Below, in pieces: positions 54,098 to 63,302 of a DNA stretch of 64,000 nt. The DNA comes from Epithemia pelagica. Lineage: Eukaryota; Bacillariophyta; Bacillariophyceae; Surirellales; Surirellaceae. The position numbers and the translations under genes were made by a program. The DNA is taken from positions 3,782,001 through 3,846,000 of the forward strand of contig OX337231.1 of the NCBI GenBank assembly GCA_946965045.2, in the 5' to 3' direction. Each line of letters starts with the position of its first letter. Position 1 is the stretch's first letter. The notes under the pieces were generated by a model. The model was not told the origin of the DNA. It ran no database searches and saw nothing but the letters and a program-made list of their open reading frames with translations.

Positions 54098-54406
54098 TCC
54101 GAATCAACTTATTGTTTTCGAAGATTGTTGTTGTCGTTGAAAAAGGAAAAGGATATCGCTTCTCGGGCGAAAGAACGCATCCAAGAGGAGGAGGAGGGTG
54201 GTGTCAATAGCCTATCTGGGTTAATGGTTGATGGATCTGTGGATCTTTCCTTGTGTCGTATTAGTCTGTACGTCTCCCGCCTCGCCCTTCCCCGCGAGAC
54301 GCCCTCCAAGGCGCCGGAAAAGTTCCCTACCTATAGTGGAACAAAAAAATACTATAAAATATAATGGTTCTCGAATCATAAGGATTGGCATAGACGAAGG
54401 GTTCGA

Positions 54407-54778
54407 TTAGTATGCCGCTGTAGTAGAAGCTTGTAGTAAACTTCTTGTATCGTTGTCCTCCACAACCACCTTTTCAAATGGTACTCCTAGGGCGGTAACG
54501 GCAGGAGCTTGAGAGAGGAGTCTTGATGCTTTCCGGAGTCCTTCTTGACGAGCCAGTTGTTGTCGCTCTACATCGGTTTGTTTCATGGTGGATCCCAGAG
54601 CACTTTGAATGACCGATAACGAGTCCCTGAATGTGTTTACGGCATCTTGAAAGTGGCCTTTTATCATCAACGTAGCTGCCATATTGTTGAGGGCACATGC
54701 GTCGACAATACACTGCTTAATGTTCAAGACAACATTGTCTCTTGGAGGACATGATGGTACAAACGAGGAGGATATCAT
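54407..54778 (-). CDS. Family B protein 3, N-terminal repeat only
   Basis: 123 aa from ATG at 54778. Contains the TPR-like hairpin of family B (VDACALNNMAATLMIKGHFQ, then DAVNTFRDSLSVIQ) and a linker with RKASRLLSQAPAV. It then stops at DTRSLLQASTTAAY, at the place where the longer paralogs continue towards their LYNY block. The frame is clean, so this is either a truncated but expressed paralog or the remains of a longer gene cut at its 3' end. It is on the opposite strand to the other two members. Nothing resembling the missing half is visible downstream. Confidence 0.6.
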   Translation of the reverse strand: MISSSFVPSCPPRDNVVLNIKQCIVDACALNNMAATLMIKGHFQDAVNTFRDSLSVIQSALGSTMKQTDVERQQLARQEGLRKASRLLSQAPAVTALGVPFEKVVVEDNDTRSLLQASTTAAY

Positions 54779-55471
54779 GGTCCGTCGAAACTTGTTGTTC
54801 TTATTTCTGCTGCTAAATGTTGCACCAACCGGATAATGAGAGTGTTATTTTTTTCTTTGACAGGTAAAAGAACTTTTGGGTCTGTGGCATCCAGTGTTGA
54901 TCTACGATTTACGACATGTATTGAAGATAGAGTACATGACGTGTATGAGTTGAATGGTGCTCTGCTCAATAATAATATCTTCCATTGATTGTTCTCATTC
55001 AATAACTTACTCTTGACTTCAGGTCAAACCTCACTCAGACTCAGAACTCAGAGGTTGAGTTTCCGAACTCGATCTCTATGCTCCTAGGAGTACTCTTGTA
55101 GGAGTAAACCGTAAACTGTCGTAGTATGGGTAGCAAAAGTAGTGGAAGTGTCGAGTGCCGCTCTCACCTCTCGCTCCTCATTGCCGTCGTTGGCGTCTGA
55201 AGTTTGCTTGATGTTTGACTGGGTCTGATCGGTAAGTGAGAAGTGAGGAGTGAAAAGTCAAGAAAGCGAACAGTCTACGAGTATGTTGGAAGTTGGAACC
55301 GTAGCGAAGAGCAACGAGGAATAAATAGAGAACAATGACATAGGCAATCAGCAATCAGAAGACTGTCCCCGTGGTCCAACCTAAACCCGAACCGTTCATT
55401 GGGGTATTGGGGATAAGGGATAAGAGGGTATAAGGTATAAGGTATAAGGTATGAGGGGTAAGGGGATTGGG
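54779..55471. other. Intergenic with GGTATAA-type repeats before the retrotransposon
   Basis: About 690 bp. Near 55410-55460 there is a short run of TAAGGTATAAGG-like repeats immediately left of the LTR. No gene seen. Confidence 0.55.
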
Positions 55472-55584
55472 CGAGAAAGGGTCGCGTTTATGAGCGAAAG
55501 TTTAGCGATAGATAGCTCCTCTAAGTTGGAGGTGCCTAGTAGTCACTCTTTATGTTTTTGTATCATCCACACCACGCTATTTTG
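55472..55584 (+). repeat. 5' LTR of the copia element
   Basis: Starts CGAGAAAGGGTCGCG and ends CACCACGCTATTTTG. It matches 61632-61744 at every base I compared. It is very short for an LTR and lacks the usual TG...CA ends. Confidence 0.9.
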
Positions 55585-55598
55585 GTTTATCAGACCCA
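55583..55598 (+). other. Primer-binding site of the copia element
   Basis: TGGTTTATCAGACCCA lies directly at the end of the 5' LTR. It resembles the initiator-Met-tRNA primer site of plant copia elements (TGGTATCAGAGC) with a 2-base insertion. Confidence 0.6.
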
Positions 55599-56024
55599 AT
55601 GACTCTGAGCTGAAGAGGAAGAAGAAAAGGAGCTAAGGGCACAATGGCCTGGGAAGGTCAAGAAATATCCGGATCGGACTAAGTAGGTCCATATGATCCG
55701 CCCAAGGATCTAGTCTCGTTGAATATCTGACTTGCAACGGAGCCAGACCGGACTAGTGAGGGGTGTGGTCTGCTACTGCGCACACCCTGGGCAATGGCGG
55801 ACGCGCCTGTTCTTTGCCGTTGAAAAGAAAAAGCCTGCCATGCGACCATGCGTTTTATCCACTTATGTGGCGCGGGACGATAATGCAGCTGTGCACGCTC
55901 TCTACCTTGGTGATCGCTCATGTATCTACTTCAATGAATGAATGAGGGTAAGGTGCGCAAGACGCACACAGTTCCGAATACTGGAAAGTCTGAGAGAGTC
56001 CATCAAGAAAGATCTATTTGAATC
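55599..56024 (+). other. Leader of the copia element
   Basis: Untranslated leader between the primer-binding site and gag, about 430 bp. It would carry the packaging signal. No motif I can name. Confidence 0.5.
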
Positions 56025-57509
56025 ATGGCAGCACCCGATGCCGCAGCTCTGCTCCAAGAGCTAGATGACTACTGGTTGAATACGTTACAAATTCAACAGC
56101 AAACAGTTCGAGATGCCCTGTATGCTCAGGGCTTACTATCAGCGAGCGACTTCCTCGGCTTGACGGAAGAAGACGTCGCCGAAATTTGCAATAATGCAAG
56201 GAAGCCAGGAGGAACCGTTCCGAATCCAGCCTTTGACCCGTTGAACCCGGTTGTCGGCATATCCCCTACCATTACGAATCCAGGAGTGTTAGTGGGCCAT
56301 GTAATCGAGAAGAGATTGAAGATGATGAGATACTACATTCATCATTTGATGAAAGTCTCACGCTCTTTTGACCCTGCTGCACCTGCCTCATCGCTACCAA
56401 ATCTTCAAGACCTATATCGATTCAAGGAAAGTGAAGACGAGTACAAGAACAAGGACATTGAACTGCCTGAGAAGCTGACTGCAGTAGAAAATATCCGTAC
56501 CGTACTGGAAGATTTGGACGATTACTTCGAAAGAAAAAGAGGAGTAACTGGCATTCCCTTGGCCGCTTACACTCGTCCACTCAATACAGTACCACCTCTG
56601 AATCTTGATCCGGGCTATGGTCGGCCAAGTATTATCCAAGAGCTTGTGCGACGAGCACCGCACACAGGACCAACAGCCCTAACCGACAATGAAGCAGTAT
56701 GGGACGCAGTCAGGCACGTAACCCATGATGGACCGGGATGGGGCTGGGTACAGATGTACAGCCGTAACAGGGACGGCAGAGGAGCCTACAGAGCCCTCAG
56801 AAATCACTACTTCGGAGATGCCTATCAAACTCGTTTGCGAGCGAAGGCAGACCAAATGTTGGAGACAAACTATTACGACGGCTCAAAACGTAACTTTACC
56901 TACGAGAAATATATTGAGTCCTTGCAGAAGGCCTTTTCTGATCTCGAATCCACAGGAGAATTCGTGAGTGAAGAAAGGAAGATCCGTATTCTTCTCACGG
57001 GTATTCATGACACGCGACTTGAGAGTGCCAAGAATCAGATCCTAGCATCCCCAAATCTCCGAATCTCGTTTGAAGTGGCATCAGGTTATCTCGCAGAAGT
57101 ACTAGACAACAAGGTTTCCTACAGCGCTACTACGAGAAGGGCCAGGATTTCCGCTGTCCAATCAAGCGGCAACAAGAAAAACAACAAAGGCAACAATAAG
57201 AATACCCCGACCAAATTCGATCCAAACAACCCAAACAAGTACTATCCTTACAAGTTATGGGTAAAGCTCACACCTGAGCAACAACAATTGGTTCGAGACT
57301 CGCGAGACAAGCAAAATAGCAGCAGTAAGAAACGTACTGCATCAGGAGTAAACTCGAACAAGAAGAAAAGGAAGAACAATGACGGCTCATCGTCGGCGAC
57401 AGACACGACAGAAGATTTGACAAGTAACGGAGATGACCCCTCGGAAGATAGAGAAGCTGGCATTGGTGCTATCATGAGCCAAAGGAAGAAGCGAAATGAC
57501 CGAGTCTGA
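56025..57509 (+). CDS. gag: gag polyprotein of the copia element
   Basis: 494 aa from ATG at 56025. The N-terminal part is helical (LLQELDDYWLNTLQIQQQTV). The centre (WDAVRHVTHDGPGWGWVQMY to TRLESAKNQILASPNL) has the gag-like UBN2/RVT-associated pattern. The C-terminus is Lys/Asn-rich (NKKNNKGNNKNTPTK, SKKRTASGVNSNKKKRKNN) and probably binds RNA in place of a CCHC zinc knuckle, which I do not see. The gene ends in TGA-C, and pol follows in the same frame 36 bases on. Confidence 0.85.
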   Translation: MAAPDAAALLQELDDYWLNTLQIQQQTVRDALYAQGLLSASDFLGLTEEDVAEICNNARKPGGTVPNPAFDPLNPVVGISPTITNPGVLVGHVIEKRLKMMRYYIHHLMKVSRSFDPAAPASSLPNLQDLYRFKESEDEYKNKDIELPEKLTAVENIRTVLEDLDDYFERKRGVTGIPLAAYTRPLNTVPPLNLDPGYGRPSIIQELVRRAPHTGPTALTDNEAVWDAVRHVTHDGPGWGWVQMYSRNRDGRGAYRALRNHYFGDAYQTRLRAKADQMLETNYYDGSKRNFTYEKYIESLQKAFSDLESTGEFVSEERKIRILLTGIHDTRLESAKNQILASPNLRISFEVASGYLAEVLDNKVSYSATTRRARISAVQSSGNKKNNKGNNKNTPTKFDPNNPNKYYPYKLWVKLTPEQQQLVRDSRDKQNSSSKKRTASGVNSNKKKRKNNDGSSSATDTTEDLTSNGDDPSEDREAGIGAIMSQRKKRNDRV

Positions 57510-57545
57510 CATAGAGTCAGTACGGTAGCAAGTGAAATAACTGTT

Positions 57546-60500
57546 ATGACGGCAACGTGTGAATTGGATAGTCACGCGGACACTTGCTGCCTTGGAGATG
57601 TCTGTCAGGTCCTATATACGACAGGCAAAGCAGAAGTCAGTGGTTTTACAAATTCACTTGGAAGCATCAAAGAAACTCCAATCATCACTGGAGTAGTCGC
57701 CTATGATGACCCCAAATCAAATGAAACATACCTCTTATATTTTCATCAGGCCCTCCATTTACCGATGATGAATAAATGTTTGTTAAACCCCAACCAGATG
57801 AGAGAAGCAGGAGTCAAAGTGAATGACGTTCCTCTAAAATATATCAAGAGTGAGGACAGGAACAGTCACTCGCATTCAATCATAGCTCCTTTCTCAGATG
57901 AAAGTGACCATCTTGTCATCCCATTCGACTTGGTTGGGAGCTCCTTCACAGTAAGGAAACCAACTTGGGATGAAATCAAGAATATAGATCCGAGCAACAG
58001 GATCCATATGACTAACGACACACCGGAGTGGGATCCGAATGACTTGGCAGACGCCGACAAAAGGAAACTCCGTGTCGATTTAGAAACAGATGCAGTTCGA
58101 AAGAAAGAATCAAGAGACTTGCATCAAAGGATGACCCGAATGGTTCGGGTAAACACAAGGACGATTGCTGATTTGAGGCATCGTCGAAAGGGGACCGTGG
58201 ACCCTGTAACTCTATCAAGAAGATGGGGAATAGGTATCCCATTGGCTGAGAAGACTTGTTCGGCCACAACGCAATTGGGAGTACGAGACTTTACTGACTC
58301 TATTGGAAGTAAGAGATTACGCCATACAGCGTATCAGTTAAAGCACAGACGGTTAAGAGCGGACGTCTACACAGATACCCTCTTCTCAGACGTCAAGTCA
58401 CTTGGTCAGAATACATGCGGACAAGTGTACGCGACAGATTTTGGATGGGTAGAGTTCTATCCCATGCAACGAAAGAAGGATGCACATAAGACACTTGAAA
58501 GAGTATTCAGTGACTATGGCATCTTTAATAGTGTCATACCTGACAATGCACCTGAGTTAACAAGCGGTAACTTCAGGAAGACGGCGCACAAGTTCAGCTG
58601 CCGGATCAAACCAATCGAAGCATACACTCCTAACCAGAATCTGGCTGAAGCCAATATTCGGGAACTAAAAAGGATGTATCGCCGTGAAATGAGAAGGACT
58701 AATTGTCCCTCAGTCCTGTGGGATCACTGCCTTGAACTAATGGCAGCAAGGAGATCTCACACAGTCTTGTCGACTAGTCCATTCAATACCGGTCCACCCC
58801 TAACTACATTGACAGGGGACACACCTGATATTTCTCACCTTGTGGAACATCGGTGGTACGACCCGGTTTGGTACTCCAATCCTGGGTTTGAAGGTCGAAA
58901 GTTGGGACGATGGCTCGGACCTAGTCGAAGCGTCGGTCAAGCCATGAGCTCGAAAATCCTAACTGACAAAGGGAAAATTATATACAGGACGTCGGTTTGG
59001 CCCCTGTCTTCGGAGAAATCACATGATGAAACCTTCACAGCACAGCGTGAACAATATGACGCTAATTTAAAAGCCGTATTGGGTGCAAGATTTGAAGGAA
59101 TGCCGAAAGAACAAGGAGAACCCGATGAAGATGGCACGGATACTCCGTTTTACGACGCATATGAGGATGATGAACAGGAAGATGTTCGGAAGCCTGACCT
59201 AGACCAATACAAGACAGATTCCTATGACAAGCTCATTGCAGCGAAAGTCATGCTACCTTTGGGAGGATCATTGCGTCAGGGGCAAGTCAAGCGACGGAAA
59301 AGAAATGCAGACGGCAACCTCATTAGAAGACCTTCAACGAACCCTATCCTAGACACGACCATGTACGAGGTCGAATTTCAAGATGGTCACGTGGAGTCTT
59401 ACGCGGCAAACCTTATCGCGGAAAACATCTACAAACAACTTGACGAAGAGGGCAATAAGTATCGGCTCCTGAGCAGTATCATTGATCACAAGAAAGATGC
59501 ATCGGCTATCTCTATCTCAGATGGTACCTTCCATTGGAACGGGAGAGAGCATAAGAAAAGAACTACCAGAGGTTGGTCATTGTGTGTCGAATGGAAAGAC
59601 GGGTCAACATCTTGGGAGAAGTTGCAAGATCTCAAGGAATCCAATCCCTTGGAAGTCGCGGAATATGCTGTAGCCAATCTTATAGACAAGGAGCCAGCAT
59701 TTGCATGGTGGGTCGCTTTCGCTCTGAAGCGACGGGATCGGCTGATCAAGGCGGCCAAGTCGACTCGATATTTCCGCAAATCACAAAAATACGGTATCGA
59801 ACTGCCCAAAACGGTAGAAAGGGCGTTGGAGATTGACCGAGAGACCGGTACTGATTTCTGGGCTAAGGCATTGCAACTAGAAATGTCAAAGATATTCCCA
59901 GCAGTAAAGATACTGGATGAGGGAATGCCGCAGCCCGTTGGTCACAAAGTAATTCCCTGCCATATCGTCTTTGACGTAAAGATGGACTTTACGCGAAAGG
60001 CGAGATATGTTGCAGGTGGCCACAAGACAGGAGAGCCTGAGACACCGACCTATGCGAGCGTTGTTTCCAGGGAAAGTGTGAGAATTGGGTTCATGTTGGC
60101 AGCATTGAATGGAGTGGACGTGACGGCCGCAGATATAGCCGGGGCTTACCTCAATGCCCCATGTCACGAAAGGATTTGTACACTCTGCGGTCTCGAATTC
60201 GGAAAGGAATACGAAGGACGTTACGCAGTAATAACAAAGGCACTCTATGGCCTCAAAACCAGTGCATTCGCCTGGAGAGAGCACCTGTCCACAACTCTAC
60301 AAGAATTGTTGGGATTCAAGCCCTGCAAGGCTGACCCTGACGTGTATTTGCGACCAGCAAAGAAACAAGATGGTTCTTTATATTATGAACTCGTGTTCAT
60401 TTATATTGACGACGTACTCGTAATCTCGCACAGGGGACGTGAAATTCTCAACATGCTTGGCCAGCATTATCTATTGAAACCGGACTCAATAGGTCCACCC

Positions 60501-60725
60501 AAGATTTACCTTGGAAACGAAATTCAGACTTTTGACATCGACAACGACGTATCTAAACGGTGTTGGGCATTGAGCTCAAAGAAATATGCCAGTGAAGCCA
60601 TCCGTAATGTAAAGATTTGGCTGGAGGAAAGAGACATGATGCTCAAGACAAGAGTAGCAGGAGTACTCCCATCTGGATACAGACCCGAATTGGACACGTT
60701 GTCCTACTGTGACCAAGAATGGTAA
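57546..60725 (+). CDS. pol: pol: protease, integrase, chromo-like segment, reverse transcriptase
   Basis: 1059 aa from ATG at 57546, in the same frame as gag. The protease motif is CELDSHADTCC. The integrase core has Asp in VYTDTLFSDVKS, Asp in VIPDNAPEL and Glu in NLAEANIRELKR. The usual HHCC finger before it is not evident. Around 59560-59660 a segment, TTRGWSLCVEWKDGSTSWEK, resembles a chromodomain, which could steer insertion to particular chromatin. The reverse transcriptase shows TAADIAGAYLNAP, KALYGLKTSAFAWRE and the catalytic FIYIDDVLVIS. The frame ends at a TAA (60723-60725) after YCDQEW, before the conserved segment that normally links RT to RNase H. Codon use is less low-complexity than the host genes. 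Confidence 0.9.
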   Translation: MTATCELDSHADTCCLGDVCQVLYTTGKAEVSGFTNSLGSIKETPIITGVVAYDDPKSNETYLLYFHQALHLPMMNKCLLNPNQMREAGVKVNDVPLKYIKSEDRNSHSHSIIAPFSDESDHLVIPFDLVGSSFTVRKPTWDEIKNIDPSNRIHMTNDTPEWDPNDLADADKRKLRVDLETDAVRKKESRDLHQRMTRMVRVNTRTIADLRHRRKGTVDPVTLSRRWGIGIPLAEKTCSATTQLGVRDFTDSIGSKRLRHTAYQLKHRRLRADVYTDTLFSDVKSLGQNTCGQVYATDFGWVEFYPMQRKKDAHKTLERVFSDYGIFNSVIPDNAPELTSGNFRKTAHKFSCRIKPIEAYTPNQNLAEANIRELKRMYRREMRRTNCPSVLWDHCLELMAARRSHTVLSTSPFNTGPPLTTLTGDTPDISHLVEHRWYDPVWYSNPGFEGRKLGRWLGPSRSVGQAMSSKILTDKGKIIYRTSVWPLSSEKSHDETFTAQREQYDANLKAVLGARFEGMPKEQGEPDEDGTDTPFYDAYEDDEQEDVRKPDLDQYKTDSYDKLIAAKVMLPLGGSLRQGQVKRRKRNADGNLIRRPSTNPILDTTMYEVEFQDGHVESYAANLIAENIYKQLDEEGNKYRLLSSIIDHKKDASAISISDGTFHWNGREHKKRTTRGWSLCVEWKDGSTSWEKLQDLKESNPLEVAEYAVANLIDKEPAFAWWVAFALKRRDRLIKAAKSTRYFRKSQKYGIELPKTVERALEIDRETGTDFWAKALQLEMSKIFPAVKILDEGMPQPVGHKVIPCHIVFDVKMDFTRKARYVAGGHKTGEPETPTYASVVSRESVRIGFMLAALNGVDVTAADIAGAYLNAPCHERICTLCGLEFGKEYEGRYAVITKALYGLKTSAFAWREHLSTTLQELLGFKPCKADPDVYLRPAKKQDGSLYYELVFIYIDDVLVISHRGREILNMLGQHYLLKPDSIGPPKIYLGNEIQTFDIDNDVSKRCWALSSKKYASEAIRNVKIWLEERDMMLKTRVAGVLPSGYRPELDTLSYCDQEW

Positions 60726-61481
60726 TCTTTCTTTCAACAACAGATTGGAGTCCTCCGATGGCTAGTGGAACTCGGAAGGATCGATATAACAACAGAGGTC
60801 TCAATGTTGGCTGTTTACTTGGCTGGTCCAAGGGAAGGACATGTACATGCTCTCCTTCATGTTTTCGCTTACATCAATCAATATGACAGATCAAGATTGG
60901 TGTTGGATCCATCATATATTGTCCATGGGGAGGAGCCGTTGGCAGATTGGTCCGGGTTCTATCCCGATGCAAAGGAAGACATTCCACCCGATGCACCTGA
61001 ACCATTGGGTAAACCGGTGCAAATCACTGTCTTCGTTGATTCTGATCACGCGGGTGATTTGGTGACTCGTCGTTCTAGGACGGGAGTCTTGGTCTTCTTA
61101 AATCGTTCGCCAGTAAATTGGTATTCAAAGAAGCAGACAAGCGTCGAGACTTCGACGTTTGGTTCTGAGTTCATGGCCCTGAAAGTGGGTATCGAGATGA
61201 CCAAGGGCTTGAGATACAAATTGAGAATGTTGGGTGTGCCTCTGGACAGTCATGCACACATCAGAGTTGACAATATGTCAGTGGTACAGAACAGTACCAG
61301 ACCAGAATCCATTCTCCGCAAGAAATCGAATGCCATCGCCTATCATTTCGTAAGAGAAAATGTCGCAAACGGAGTATGTCGAATTGCATATGAGCCATCA
61401 AAGTCAAATCTTGCCGATCTCTTGACTAAAGTTCAGACCGGCACAGAAAGGAAGCGACTAGCGGAGATGATTTTGTACTAA
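60726..61481 (+). pseudogene. pol: RNase H part of pol, separated by a TAA
   Basis: It continues in the same frame as pol after the single TAA. Present are the linking segment QIGVLRWLVELGRIDITTEV, the RNase H pieces FVDSDHAGD, KKQTSVETSTFGSEFMAL and VDNMSVVQN, and the copia tail YEPSKSNLADLLTK. An internal ATG at about 60862 is not a credible start. RNase H is therefore not made unless the stop is read through. Confidence 0.85.
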
Positions 61482-61631
61482 GTGCGTTTCCCACTGTTGG
61501 AAAACAGGTTTGGGTACGTCCTGCAGTCAGATGATGAACTGATCTTTAAGCAGGTCCAGTTGGAATGGATAGAAGGAGTAGAGGAAATTGCATGATGACG
61601 ATAGTTGGGAACTATCGAATCACGAGGGGAC

Positions 61632-61744
61632 CGAGAAAGGGTCGCGTTTATGAGCGAAAGTTTAGCGATAGATAGCTCCTCTAAGTTGGAGGTGCCTAGT
61701 AGTCACTCTTTATGTTTTTGTATCATCCACACCACGCTATTTTG
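61632..61744 (+). repeat. 3' LTR of the copia element
   Basis: Matches 55472-55584 at every base I compared. It is preceded by a purine-rich stretch (GAGGGGA, 61624-61630) that could be the polypurine tract. Confidence 0.9.
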
Positions 61745-63302
61745 TGGGGCTGAGAGAGATGTACGATGTAGAGTGTTTCGTAGATGGAGAGGATGCTTGC
61801 TTATTCGTTGTTATCAGAGATCAGAGCATTTATTATAATATTGTACCCAATACCCAATCAGTTTCAAATTGCCCATTGAATTTAGATCTTCCTGGGCCTT
61901 GATTTTCACGGCGCCTTCCTCTTCTTTCGGGGCGGGGCCCTCTAGCTCAAGCTAGCTAGCTGCCTGTTGATGTTGGTGACGCCTCTAGACCGGCCATAGT
62001 CAATCGCCATAGAATAGCCGCTGCAATCTCACGGATATCGATGATCGATGGTCCTTCTCGACACGTCGTGCCATCTCAGAAACTCCGCCAGAGTCCCCCA
62101 AGGCACGACAACCTTTTGCATAAGACCCATTTTCGAAAGCTCAGAAATCCCGAAAGCTCCGAAATCCCACAGTCCCCAAGCAACGCAACGAGACAATCGA
62201 ATCGATAGTCATCACAGTGTACGCCATCTGTCTAGAGGTATAGATCATCATATTGCTCCTGTTGGACGGTGATTCTAGGTCGCTGGCTCGCTCCTGTCCC
62301 CCATCCGGCATGGGTCAAAAAAGAGAAGAGGAGAGGTTTGCCACGTGACTATTTGTATGCGACGGAAACCACGAGGGGGTCCGAATGACCAGGCTGTCGG
62401 CAATGGGAAAAGACATGAATGATACCAGCGCTCAAGATTTTCGCCAGGCGACGACAGAATCTTTTTTGGCTTTGTTGGCAATCATTATTACGACCATAGA
62501 ATATATGGTAATCTTCAAGGACACACTATACGGTGGAACTTTGAACCTTGCCGCATGGATCGATTGGGGTTTGTGCTCCAGTGAAAAAGGCATTCGTCCT
62601 CCGTCCCGTGGAATACGAGGGACGACCCCGTTGTTTCAAATTCGCAGTGTTACTAGGGGAACGCGAATGTTTGCGTGCCTCGTGATTGGTGCAAGTTGTC
62701 GCTGCGCTTTGGTGGAATGGACACGAGCATGCATCATCCACGTTCCTTGCGTTCCAGAAGAAACACGATCCACAAAAGTTCATCAGCATTCATCCCATCG
62801 AAACCTTCCAGTAGAAATACTTTTGACTCTATACAGAGCAATCTCATGGAGCGCCACAAAAGGCTTGTCTACGTATGTATCCCATGGATACGAACTATTC
62901 GACCATGGAGTACAAGCTACCGGTAGTGAGGTAAAGGTGCGGTTCATGTCTCACGCAACAGTGTCCTCTCTCTTGCTTCCGAATCCTGCTCTTTCGAGTC
63001 GCGCAGCACGAGGCACACGTCTCACGTCTCGTCCACCGCGCGTGGACTTGCGACTTCTGGAACGCTTTGGCGTTCACCTGTAGTATTTCTATGAAACCAT
63101 ATATGTATGAGTAACTATAGAGCCGATGGAGGAGTACAGAAAAAGGATAGCGCTCATGTTCACACAGAATTCGTCCATCATCATCCTCGCAAGAGAGACG
63201 AGAGATGGATCGACTTGGTTTGCCTCTTGATTCTATTATTATAGTTTCTCTCACCCTCGTTCCAGACGTACTCTCTCTGTCGATCCGTATCATCCCACCA
63301 CC
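61745..63302. other. Intergenic, no supported gene
   Basis: 1.56 kb. It contains a 17-base tandem unit near 62133-62166 (CGAAAGCTCAGAAATCC / CGAAAGCTCCGAAATCC) and a CTAGCT-rich palindromic stretch near 61943-61963. An ATG-started ORF at 62385-63083 shows no domain and unlikely composition. Confidence 0.5.

Larger units (their letters stand above)
55472..61744 (+). mobile_element. Ty1/copia LTR retrotransposon (diatom type), nearly intact
   Basis: Two identical 113-bp direct repeats bound the element. Between them lie a primer-binding site, gag, and a pol with protease, integrase, reverse transcriptase and RNase H in the copia order (integrase before RT). It is disabled or weakened by a TAA in pol. 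The 5-bp flanks TTGGG (left) and TGGGG (right) may be a target duplication with one change; boundaries are uncertain by a few bases. Confidence 0.93.

Noticed and set aside
60722-60743. GTAATC...CAACAG around the pol TAA, resembling a 22-base intron that would remove the stop
   Set aside because: Far shorter than any diatom intron I know of, and the bases after the TAA encode the conserved RT-RNase H linker in the same frame. A nonsense change is simpler.
62385-63083. ATG-started ORF of 232 codons
   Set aside because: Scattered rare-residue composition and no motif; probably chance in an intergenic region.
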